Below, piece after piece: positions 36,101 to 48,100 of a stretch of DNA of 64,000 bases; position 1 is the stretch's first letter; each line of letters begins with the position of its first letter. The DNA is taken from the NCBI GenBank assembly GCA_947462335.1, contig OX381707.1:59869773-59933772 (forward strand), written 5' to 3'. Origin of the DNA: Harmothoe impar. Its lineage: Eukaryota > Annelida > Polychaeta > Phyllodocida > Polynoidae. The position numbers and the translations under genes are program-made. Below the pieces are notes generated by a model, which made no database searches, had not been told where the DNA came from, and saw only the letters and a program-made list of their open reading frames with translations.

Positions 36101-39100
36101 ACTGCAGTCATTTGTATGATTTCAGATTCTTATTCAGTCATTTCAACACAAATTGCAGGATATTTGATCGCTATAGCACCCTTTTTTAAATTCAAATTTA
36201 AATGAAAAAAAAATCAGATTTGGACCTTGAGTGAAATATTTTAGGTTGTGATAAATTATATATCTATAGTGAGGTACGTTGTTTAAATAATCAGGCTTTA
36301 TAAATCCCTTGTTAGTTAGACCTTTAGACAATCCTATACATAAAAATGAACACATCCAATTTAATTTTGTCATCCTAGTATTGTCTCACAATATGCATTT
36401 GATCTTCCCAATGTTATCCTCGGTATTAGCAGGAAAGTGTTAATCTACAACCAGTAGAACCATGGTATTGTGATACCGCTTATGTAGTACAGTAATATGA
36501 CATCATGTATGGGTCTTTTGGGGGGTAGACATGAATAGCCTGGAGGAGCGATAACACTTAACAAATACCACTGTCCCTGACCCTTTTTAATATAACCAAT
36601 GCAACTCATGAGAGGCTTGGATTATGGATTTCAAGACTGTGTCTATATGCATACATAGTGTGATATCATAAGCACCACCCCGGAAAATTCACTGTTGTAA
36701 TCACAAGGGATTATGTTTGTATGTGGTTCAGAGTTATACTGTATGAGTCAATGATGTGACGTTCAGGAATAGTTGTATAGGAGTGGTTAACTGTTGTATT
36801 GCAGGCTTAATATGACTTTGAGGAATATATTGTAGCGGGAAGGAGCCGCTGCGGAGTCTGGAGCGCAGGAGTAGTTCGTCCGCCGCCCACCAGAGGGCGC
36901 CTCCGTAGCGAGCCCTATATTAGGGCGCGCTGCGGAGTCGCGCCTCAGTCTACTTTGGCTCAAGCTTGGCGACGGACGTACTCCCTGAGCTCCGAACTCC
37001 GCAGTTGGTCATAAGAACTGTTGATGTGCCTTATGTATAAATAATAACCTCTAGTCAAGCACTTTCCTGAATACAAGCCTTTATTCATAAACTGTCTGTG
37101 TTCTCGTGTTCCTTGCATTCCCCAGCCGGCCTTAGTCTTTCTATTACAGTGGTGACAAGCGGTTTAAAAAGACAGCAAATCACGCCCGGAGAAGATGGAA
37201 GGACGAAGGTCATTAGGGTTGGCATCGGCGAATCTGGAGGAGAGGATGAGGGACTTTGAGGAGGTGGAAGAAGTAGACGTGGGAGAGAACGTGTACCTCC
37301 GGACTCCGCAGAGGAAGGGGGAGGGAAGAGCAGAGTACGGGGGACCCAGAAGTCTTCAGGAGACGGTCAAACCACCTCCAGGCTTTCCGCAAGGACCAGA
37401 AACGGAGGAAGGAAAAGAGGAGGAGGAAATGCGGAGAGCTGCGGAGTCACAACGACAATGGGTGATGAAGTGGAGATCCGAGGAGGCCGAGAGAATCGGC
37501 AGAATGGAGAGAGAAAGACAGCTCCAGAACGAGAAATGGGAGGAGATGGCGAAAGCATTCAAAGAAAAAGAGAGGTCCTGCGGAGTAGCAGATGAAGGAA
37601 GGAGGATATGGGCACCAAGAGAGGACGAGGGGAGTCTAGAAGGGAGAGAAAGTGCGGATACTGTACCATGGGCGCCGGAGGAGGAGGCGGCGGCGGAGGT
37701 AAACAAAGTTACCAAGGAAACCGTCCCGCTCTCGCGGCCAGCGCGGGATCTCGCGGGAGAGGAGTGCGGAGTCGACTCCGCAGCAGGAAACGGAGTCGAG
37801 GGAAGGGGAGGAAACGGGGCCACCCCCACGGGACATGAGTACATCCTACAGGAGGTGCGGGCGAGGATGAAGGAGATGGCCTTGGTAAAGGAAAATAAGA
37901 GGATAGAGGAGTCAAAGAAGGAAGTAGCTAGGGAAGTGGAAGCTTTGCGAATGGCCACGGAAAGGGAGGAAGAGAGGAGAAAGGGAGAAAGGGAAGAGAT
38001 CAGCAGGATAGAGGCCAAAAGACGGGCTGAGATTAGGGAAGGGGCCGCAGCCCTGGAGGCAGAGAGGAAACGCATGGAGGCGGAGAGAGTGGAAAGGGCG
38101 GAGGAGGACGCCATGAGGGCAGAGTCGGTGCGGAGAGAGATAGCAAAGGTAGAAGCAGCTCGAGAGGAAGTAGCCAGGAGGGAAGCAGCGTATAGGGCGG
38201 CTATAGCAGCTGAAGTGCAGGGGCAAAGTGGGGCCACCATCAACCAAGGGGGTTGGGCGGGAGTGTCCACGGAGCCGGCGGAAAGAGAATGGGGGACGGG
38301 GTACGCAGAGTCCAAGCCGCAAGTAGATCCTCAAGTGGCAAACCCAGGGGGTATGCAGCCGTTGGTCTCAGCTACGTACATGGGGGGAGGCCCACCAGGC
38401 GGGGGAGACGCAATGGAATGGAAACCACAAGGTTACCAGCTGAATGCGCAGAAGTACCTGTCACCAAATGTGGCTGGGTCAGTCACGACGATGACACCGG
38501 GGGCAGGGAAAGGATTGCAGCAGGAAGGGAGCTGGGGCAGGAAGCCGGTGAAACCAGTCTACATGCCTGGGAAGTTCGACGGCCAGACACACCTTTCGGA
38601 ATACCTGTCTCACTTCGATCTGTGTTGTACGGCGAACAGCTGGGACGAAACCACGGCCGGGGTATTTCTTGGGCTAAGCCTGACAGGGGTAGCAAGACGT
38701 CTTCTGTCGGGGATAGAACCAGGAGCGGAGGGAGGATACAGGAAACTGAGAGCAGCGCTCGTCTCGAGGTTCCAGCCCCCTAACCAGGCCGCCAGATACA
38801 AGGCCATACTAAAGGGCAAGGAGAGGAACAAGGGGGAATGCCTCCAAACACATGCGGAGGAAGTAGAGAGGTACACGAGGCTGGCGTACCCACTGGCGGA
38901 CATGGCTACGGTGGATGTTATGGCAAAGGACCACTTCGTGGACTCCTTGAAGGACATCCAGATGCAAATGTGGGTACACCAATCGTCGGCTACTACCCTC
39001 TCCCAAGCGGTACAAGTGGCTTTGCATGCAGAAGCCTGCATGCGGCCGCATGGCTCGGCACAGAATGTCCGGGCCACGGGCCAAACAATGGGAGAAGAGC

Positions 39101-42100
39101 TCAAGTCCATGCGGGAGGATGCCGTGAAGGAGAGGGAGGAGAACGCCAAATTCCGGGAGACCATGAAGGCCGCACTAGGGAAACCGGCTAACTCCTCCTC
39201 TTCCTCATCGTCATACAAGGGGGGAGAAAGAACAAACCGACCGAGAAAGGACCGGCTGCCGATGTCCGAGATCCGATGCTACCACTGTGCCGCGTTGGGA
39301 CACCAGAGGAGTAGCTGCCCCAGGTGGAGGGACGAGATAGCCGCAGCTGACGCAAGGGAGGCAAGCGGGAGTGCAGCGGGAGGAACCGCCTCCGCGCCGG
39401 CCATCATTCCACAGCCGGCGGAAAACTAAAACCGACCCTAGACAATGGCCAGTCTAGGGTCGACATGGGAGAGGGGCGCACAGAGATCGTGGTAGGACGC
39501 TTGGAGAAGGGCGGGTCCGGCCTCCTGGTGGAGGGGAGAATAGGGGACAGTAGCGTAGAATGTCTGGTGGACACGGGGGCTACTGTGAACATGCTCTCCC
39601 TCTCTTGGTGGCGGACCCATGGGGAACCAGGGGCCTACGAGGTGACAAACGAAGCTGTATACTCGGTGGAAGGGAGGCCACTACAATTATACGGGCGTGT
39701 CACGGTGCTGCTCCGGGTCAAATGTAGATCGTGGAAGGTGACGTTTCAGCTGTCCGAGCTACCTACGGACGCAATAGTGGGATCGCGATTCCTGTTACAA
39801 ACGGGATTTCTGGTGGATTTGGCGGGGGAACGGTTGCTGCTACCAACGCTGGAGGAAGAAGAACTGAACTTCTGTCGAGTCATAAGCTGCCACACCAAAG
39901 TAATACCGCCAGGGGAAGAAGCCATAATAGGGGGATACCTGGTGGGAGACTGGACGGGAGGAGAAGGAGGCCTGGTGGAAGGCCTACGGGAGGTGGAGGA
40001 AGACAGGGGCCTGCTGGTCGGGCGCGCCTTGGTGGACACGACAAAAGAAACCACACCAGTGCGAATATTTAACCCTGGACAAGACGCAGTCGTCGTGTAC
40101 AAGGATATGACACTGGCCTCGCTGGAACCCGTGGAAGAACCGGCGGAAATAAACCGAGGGGAAGCGGCTAAGTGCCGAGTCGCCACCTGCAATCCACAGG
40201 GAACCCCGGGGGAAGCGGACGACCTCATCCGCATCTTGACGGAGGGCGTCGAGGAGGATAGGAAGACCCCTTTGGAGAACCTCCTGCGCAAGCACTGTGG
40301 GGCGTTTCAGCTGAGACCAGGGGACACGGGGAGGGCAAACTGCATCCAACACCACATACGAACAGGGGAGCACCCCCCGATTAGGATGCCACCAAGGAGA
40401 CTCGCTCCGCATCGGCGGGCATTAGTGGAAGCAGAGGTAGAAAAAATGTTAACCTCGGGCATCATAGAACCGGCAAACGGGCCATGGGCCTCCCCCGTGG
40501 TTCTTGTAAAGAAAAAAGACGGCACCATGCGTTTCTGTGTGGACTACCGCCGTCTCAATGAGGCCACGAGAAAGGACGCATACCCACTACCACGCATCGA
40601 CGACTCCTTGGATACGCTGGCGGGGTCCCAATGGTTCAGCACCATGGACCTCGTCAGCGGGTACTGGCAGGTGGAGATGGCCCCGGAGGACCGGGAGAAG
40701 ACGGCGTTCTCGACGCACCGGGGGTTGTACCAGTTCACGGTGATGCCCTTCGGACTGTGCAATGCCCCCGGTACGTTCGAGAGACTGATGGAGGTAGCCA
40801 TGCGGGGCCTACAATGGACGTCCTGCCTGGTCTACCTCGACGACATCGTCGTCTTCGCCCGAGACTTCGAGGGCCATCTCCAACGATTGGGGGAGGTACT
40901 GGGGCGCCTAGAAGCCGCCGGCCTGAAAATCAAACCATCAAAATGCCAGCTGGCTAGAAGGAAGGTCGGTTTCTTGGGGCATGTGGTCAGCAAGGATGGG
41001 ATAGCTACGGACCCGGCGAAGATAGAGGCTATACGGGACTGGCCGGTGCCGGAGAGTCTGACGGAGGTGCGGAGCTTCCTGGGGCTGGCTGGTTACTATA
41101 GGGCTTTCGTCCCGGAATTCGCTACCCTGGCGAAACCCCTCACACAGATGGCAGATAAGGGACGAATTTTCAAGTGGGACAGGGGGTGTCAGGTGGCGTT
41201 TGACGAGTTGCGTCGCCTACTGATGGAGTCACCCATCCTGGGCTACCCGGAGGATGAGGGACAACTGGTCATGGACACGGACGCCTCTGACACCGGCCTT
41301 GGGGTGGTGCTGTCCCAAAGACAAGGGGAGGGGGGGGATGTACGAGAGATCGTCCTCACATACGGCAGCCGCACGCTCAACAGAGCGGAACGGAACTACT
41401 GCGTCACCCGTAGGGAATTACTGGCGATTATCTTCGGGCTACGAAAATTTCGACATTACCTACTGGGGAGGAACGTCCTCATCCGCACGGACCACGCAGC
41501 ATTGAAGTTGGTTATGGCCTTCAAAGAACCGGAGGGACAAGTGGCCAGATGGATCTCCATATTGGACACTTACGATTACACTATAGAACACCGGGCCGGC
41601 AGGCTACACGGCAATGCGGATGGGCTTTCCCGGATCCCTTGCCGACAGTGTGGGAGGTCAGACGAGGAAGAGGAGGCGGTGCCGGCGTCGGTACGGGCCA
41701 TTACTAGACGGGGAGCAGACGACCCGGACATAGCGGGGGAAGTTAGAGAGAGTTGGAAAAATGACCAGAAGGAGGATGCCGTTCTAGGGTTGGTGTACAA
41801 ATGGGTGGAGGAAGGGACCGAACCTTGCAAGGAGACACTGGCAGACCAAGGGTACGCGGTGAAATCTCTGGCTACACAACTGGGTAGGTTGGCCATAAAG
41901 CAAGGACTTCTAGGGAGATGGTGGTTCGTCCCCGGAAGCAACAGAGCGTTTCAGATCCTGGTACCTGACAAAAGGAAGGCCGAGGCCTTCGAGGCAGCGC
42001 ACGGGGGAGGTATGGTGGGACACTTTGGGAGGGACAGAACTGTACGGAAGCTACAAGAAAGATGGTACTGGCCGGACTTCAGAAGGGACATAACCTACTG

Positions 42101-45100
42101 GACGGCCACGTGCAAAATGTGTCTTGAAAGGAAGCCGGCACCCCACCCCACACGGGCTCCTATGGGACACGTGGGGGTGGGGCTGCCCATGGAGAGGATC
42201 GCCATAGACGTTATGGGACCTCTGACACTAACCCCCAGGAAGAATTTGTATATAGTAGTCATCATAGATTACTTCACGAAATGGGCCGAAGCGGTGGCCA
42301 TCCCCAACCAAGAGGCGGCCACGGTGGCTCGGGCACTAGTGGACACCGTGGTGTGCCGGTTTGGGGCCCCCGTTAGTCTCCATTCCGATCAAGGGCGCAA
42401 CTTCCAGTCTAACCTGTTCCGGGAAGTCATCCGCATTCTGGGGATCAGGCAGACCCGCACGTGTGCTTTCAACCCACGCTCGGACGGAATGGTGGAGAGG
42501 GCTAACCGCACCATCGAGGCGTTGCTCTCCGCGGTGGTAGCGGAGGACCACTCAGATTGGGACGAGCATCTCGCAATGGTCATGTCAGCATACAGGTCCT
42601 CGGTGCACTCCACGACCGGAGTGACACCAAATATGATGATGTTGGGGCGGGAAACTAACCTGCCCTTGGCCCTTCTGTACCCAGAGCCCATGGAAGGGGT
42701 GGGGGAGGGCAGGCCGGGGTATGTCGCTAGCCTGCAGAGGAACACCGCCACTGCCCACGCCCTGGCTCGGGAACACATTGGGACGTCGGTCGCCAGACAG
42801 AGCCGCAATTACGACGGGAGGGCGACCACCCGGGAGATAGAGGTGGGAGCCACGGTATACCACCACCACCCCGGCAAGAAGATAGGGCGAAGTCCCAAGC
42901 TGCAACGCCTGTGGACGGGCCCCTGGGTAGTAACGGCCCGCATCTCTCAGTCAGTGTACGAAATAAAGGGGGAGGGCAGGAAGGCCAAAGTAGTACCGTT
43001 CGATCAACTGAAGGTCATCCCCCCTCCTCCCCCGGGAGTACAAGAAAGAGAGGGGGCAGCAGTAGTTAGGTGGGTGGGGAAATGGTCGGGGCACGGCTGC
43101 GGAGTCGACTCCGCACCACCCGGGGGGAACCAGCGGGCAGAGCCGGGGATCGCCGCGCACCAGCGCGGGCGGGGGACTCCGCGAAGCTCCGCAGAAACGA
43201 CCAGAGCGTCCCAGAGCATCACAGCAAAAATGAGGGGAAGGAAGGGAGTTACATCAACCACGGCTCCATCAAAAACTCGCAGGGAGGAGCAAGCAAGCTC
43301 AGGCTCCCGTAGAGATCGCAGTAGGTCTAAAGAAAAGGGAAGAGGGAGGCAAACTAAGGATGCAGACGACCGGGACTCCGCGCGGAGTTCGGCGGAGTCA
43401 TCCTCTCGCGGCAGGTCTCGCGAGAGGCGAGATCCGCACCGCCCGGATGAGAACCATAATAAAGACGCCATCTTCACTCCAACTCCGCATGCAGACGACA
43501 TGGAGGCAGACGGGTTGTATCACTGTTCCTTGTGTGATAAGACGTTCACCAAATCATGTAATAGGGCAAGGCACATCAGAGAGCAGCACGCAGATGGCCA
43601 GGCCATGGGATGGCTGTGCCCCCGGGGCACAGGCACCAACCGATGCCGAGGAGGGAATGCAGGGGGGGTCTTTGCCGCCGTGCGGAAAAGAGACCTGAGG
43701 AGACACCTCGAGGGCTATCACCGGGACCCTAAGCACCCCTGGGTGACCGGGGAGAAACCCATGCCGGACAAACACCCCATTGACCCCACCCTCCGCCGTC
43801 CCTCCTCTACTTCCCCAGCGTCCGCGGCCAGGGAGACGGCACCCTCACCGTCTGCGGAGTCGGCCAGCCGCCGACGATCCTCCACACCGGCCCGGGGGTC
43901 CAGCAGCCGGAGGGAGAGCAGCGCCTCCGCCAGTAGGAGCCGCGACTCCGCAGCCCGGCCCACTACCTCTGGCAACAGCAAGTCATCCCCGGCTGGTAAG
44001 GGTAAGACCACTTCCTCGTCGTCTAAGGCGGTCCCTAGCGTGGTGGTTGTGCCTAATCGATCGTCTCCCAGGGTGGAGGAGAGGAGAGCCCGAGAGAGAC
44101 AACAGGCTGCGGAGTCATCCGCGGAGTCGGGCAGGAAGGTAGCCACCACCTCAAAGGGCACTCCCACCGGCTCCTCCAGCAAGACCTCCTCCACCTCTAC
44201 CCCCACCGGCTCCTCCAGCAAGACCTCCTCTGCCTCGTCCACCTCTACCTCCACCAGTTCCGCCAGGAAAACCTCCTCCACCTCATCTACTGGCTCCACC
44301 TCTGCCTCAGCCAGAAAGCGGGGGAGAGAAACGGAGGAGAGTACACCGGGGGGTAAGAAAAGGAAGGAGACAGTGGTCATGCTACCCCCAAATAAACCCC
44401 CGAGACAGGCAGCAACTGCCGAGGAGATCGGACTGCGGGTGCCGGTGGTGGTACTGACCCGTACCCCCACAAAGGCGGAGCGAAAACAACCCCCAACCAA
44501 AGAACCAGAAGAGATGGAGGCGGCACCATCGGGCAGTGAATCCACCCTAACGGCCTCCGAGCAGCTCACCACCTCACCCCTGCAGGAAGAGCGGGCGGAC
44601 TCGCTGGGCCCCTCACCCGGGTTCAGCCTGGGCTCGCCGGAAGGCCGACCGGCAGCCAGCATCTCCTCCGAGGCAGAAGCGGCACTGGCCGCCACCAACC
44701 TCATGGCAATGGGGACCCCGGGCGGGCAGTCGCCACCCCCCCCCCACGGATCAGCCAGAGGACGAGGAGACATCACAAGAGAGGGCCCGCCGCCTGCAGG
44801 AGCGCATGCGCATCTACCTAAGCTTTGGGGACACTCCAGAGGAGAAGGAGGCTCTGGTGGCAGCAGGAGTTCCCCCTCCCACCGAAAGGTCCCTCACCCA
44901 TACCCTCTCCTCCCCTGCGCAGACCTCCCCAGGTCTTTTTATCCCGCACAGCGCGGGATACGTCATTGAGGTGGAAGAGCCCCCCCCGCGCCCCCCAGTA
45001 CGATACCACCGTGTAGCCCTCTCCGAGGAGGAAGAGGAGGGGGAGGAGCAAGTGACGCGCACCACCGTCACTATCTCCCCACGGGAAGTAGCAGGCGGAG

Positions 45101-48100
45101 AGTCACCACGCCCGGAACAGTCCCCACCTCCAGAGGGAGAACCAGACGCTACCATCCCCGGCACGTCCACCCCCACCACTGGACAGGCCGACACGCGGAG
45201 GGTGGTGCCCGCGACGCCTCAGGTAGCCGGCGAGCTTTTTATCATGCCCGCCAACCTGATGGTACATCTCCTGGCTATGTGGGATGGCTCGGGAGACGTA
45301 GTCTGGCAGGAGGGGCGCAACGACGACGGGGAGTGGAACAACTCTCTGGTAACATTGTTGCCACCCAGCAACCCCACACACAGAGTAGTGTTTTACCCTT
45401 ATGATCCCACCCGGCCACCTACGTCTACCCCCTTGAGGGAACCAGACGAACCCCACCCCCCACCCAACCCCCACCTGGACGCTCTAGTACAGGACTTTCC
45501 CCCTGCAGCGGCACCGGAGGAGTGGCGGTCCCCACAAGACAGCCACCCGAGGCGTAAAGTACCAAAGGAGTCCGCCAGACCAGAGACGGAAAGGGTGGTG
45601 CCCCCGGCGCCCACTCAGAAGTGGGGAGGGCTACAAGGAAGAGCCAAATATCATCAGAAGGCGGCGGAAGAGCAGCGACTGGGGGGAACGCGAACCAGGC
45701 CACTCCGCACACCCACCAGCGCTCGACCGCAAAGACACTCCCCAACCGCTCGCCCAGGGAGTGGCCCTCCTTCAGCCGCCCGAGTGCTAGGATCCCACCG
45801 GCACGGGCCCACGGCAGATCCACCCGCCTGGATGCCGTGGTGGTTTGTCTCCGGTAGGGAGCCAAACCGGCTGGAGCGGTGGGCTGCATTTTTACTCCCC
45901 CCCATCTCCATGGGGGAGGAATTTGCGGCCACCGGGGGCGACGTATCCAGCCGTCTACGGGTGATTGGCCCGGGGACATACGATGTCATAGCATCAATCA
46001 CAACCAGATACCGGCTACTCCAAGACGAGCGGAGGCCACGACCACGCAAGGTGAGTTCGCCATCCAGCCTGATAATAACCAGAGGGGACGAGAGGGAGGG
46101 GAAGCCGTAAGAAGGAAGGGAGGGGAATGAAGCAGACGCCAGAGGCCCGGTATAGGGCCCCGGGGCGGCGGAGGACCAGTACAGGACCTCCACGGGTAGT
46201 ACTTAAGAAGGGGAGAAGTGATACTACCATCGTGAGCGCTACGGGAGGGAGGAGTAAAAGAAGAGAGAAATCTTACCTGACCTTACCTTTAAATTGTGTT
46301 GACTTGTAGGAAGGAGGAGGATCCCCCCCTCGCCGTAGGGACGAGTAGGACCCCGCAGAAAGTCCGGACGGAGCGGCCGGCGTGGAGGCACCGGTCATCC
46401 CCTCCACCCGTCATCTTCACCATCATCACCATCCACCACCTCACCACCTTAGAAGTTCGGGCAGCATGTTTCCGGCAGCATTAGAGACTTAAGATCCCCA
46501 CAGGGGACTCCGCATAGGTTATATCATAAGCGAACTCCGCAGGAGTCGTGCAGTTTAAATATTATTAATGTTAACATAGGATCGAGCCGATCTCACCGTT
46601 TACGACTGTAACTTCGCGGGAGCAGCGCTACATAAATAAGCATGTTGAGTCAAATGTAACTACAGTTAAGTCGCAGGGATACCACCAATTGTAATCCGGT
46701 ATTGCGGAGTCTATATTTATCTCTACTTCAATAAGGGAGGGAGGGTACAGCTGTAAATAACGAGGGAAGGGTGTAGCGGGAAGGAGCCGCTGCGGAGTCT
46801 GGAGCGCAGGAGTAGTTCGTCCGCCGCCCACCAGAGGGCGCCTCCGTAGCGAGCCCTATATTAGGGCGCGCTGCGGAGTCGCGCCTCAGTCTACTTTGGC
46901 TCAAGCTTGGCGACGGACGTACTCCCTGAGCTCCGAACTCCGCAGTTGGTCATAAGAACTGTTGATGTGCCTTATGTATAAATAATAACCTCTAGTCAAG
47001 CACTTTCCTGAATACAAGCCTTTATTCATAAACTGTCTGTGTTCTCGTGTTCCTTGCATTCCCCAGCCGGCCTTAGTCTTTCTATTACAATATTGACAAT
47101 GGCTTCGTCAAATTGACAATGGCCGCGTTCAAGGACAGGCTAGATGTTAATTCTAGTCTAGCTAAAATGTGCCTCAAAATTGACTTTTTGGTTATTACAT
47201 TGGTACTTCTATTAAACTCGCCTTGAATATTTTGTTGCCTCTATGGCGTGTACTTCGTAATACTTCTAAAAAAAAGTCTCAAGTATAATTTCTCATGTTA
47301 ACCCGCATCTTGTGTATATACATAATCCTCACCCCAATTGTTTGATTGTGTGTACTTTGATGCAGTATAGAATAGGTCCAAACACCTCGCGTATAACCCT
47401 CACATGGTACAGAAATGTACAGGAATCGTTATCATGTAGTAAACTGCCCATCAATATGCAATTTGGGGAGTGGTATCCATACCCATAGAATTTGAATCAA
47501 ACTATACACAAAGGGCCACATTGCTTTGACCCCTAAGGTCTATTTGAACAGTTCCATAAACGTCTTACATGTAACACCAACTAAACACCACCTTCAGGCT
47601 TATAAACACCAGGGTGGAACTTTGTCTACAATCACAGTTTACTCTTAGTGCTCCCGTCCTTCAAAAGGGCAACATCGATGGTAAAGGGACTAATGGGATA
47701 GAGAACATACAAAACTGCATGAAGGGAGTGGTCCTAATTAACCAACAAGGCTGGGGGAGTAGGGTGTGGGTGGGTAGTCGGTACGGGAAATTCCCTAGCC
47801 GGGGGCTAATACATTACCACCTAAAGCAGGGAGTGCAGAAAATTGCACACACGCTCGATCAAACCTCTCCCAACTTCCGTTAGATCTGATATATCATTTG
47901 AGGATGAATTCTATATAGATCAGACTAAGCCGCAAAAAGCTACTGGTTATGGTAATACATGTGTAGATGTTAATTACGGCTTTGCTACCAGAAAGTACGC
48001 TGTCTACTTGTGGGGCATTGTTTTGTCGAGGACCCATATGTTTGCTTGTCTGCTTAAAGCTTGAAGCCCGATCAGTGTACACACGTTTAGCACATGACTC

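Larger units (their letters stand above)
36831..47089 (+). mobile_element. Retroelement 2: complete young Ty3/gypsy-type LTR retrotransposon
   Basis: The 10,259-bp element has 318-bp LTRs at 36831-37148 and 46772-47089. They look identical, in TGT...ACA form, flanked by ATAT (36827-36830 and 47090-47093). The order is LTR, 46-base leader, gag, hairpin, pol (protease, RT, RNase H, integrase, GPW module, C2H2 tail), ORF3, polypurine tract, LTR. RT before integrase places it in the Ty3/gypsy order. It lies in intron 2 of the BTB gene, antisense to it. Identical LTRs and open frames suggest very recent insertion and possible activity. Confidence 0.96.

Noticed and set aside
37150..37162. tRNA-Trp primer for retroelements 1 and 2
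   Set aside because: Only the first seven bases fit; the remainder does not match.
44806..46110. ORF3 as an envelope gene
   Set aside because: No signal peptide, membrane anchor or cleavage-site pattern is visible.
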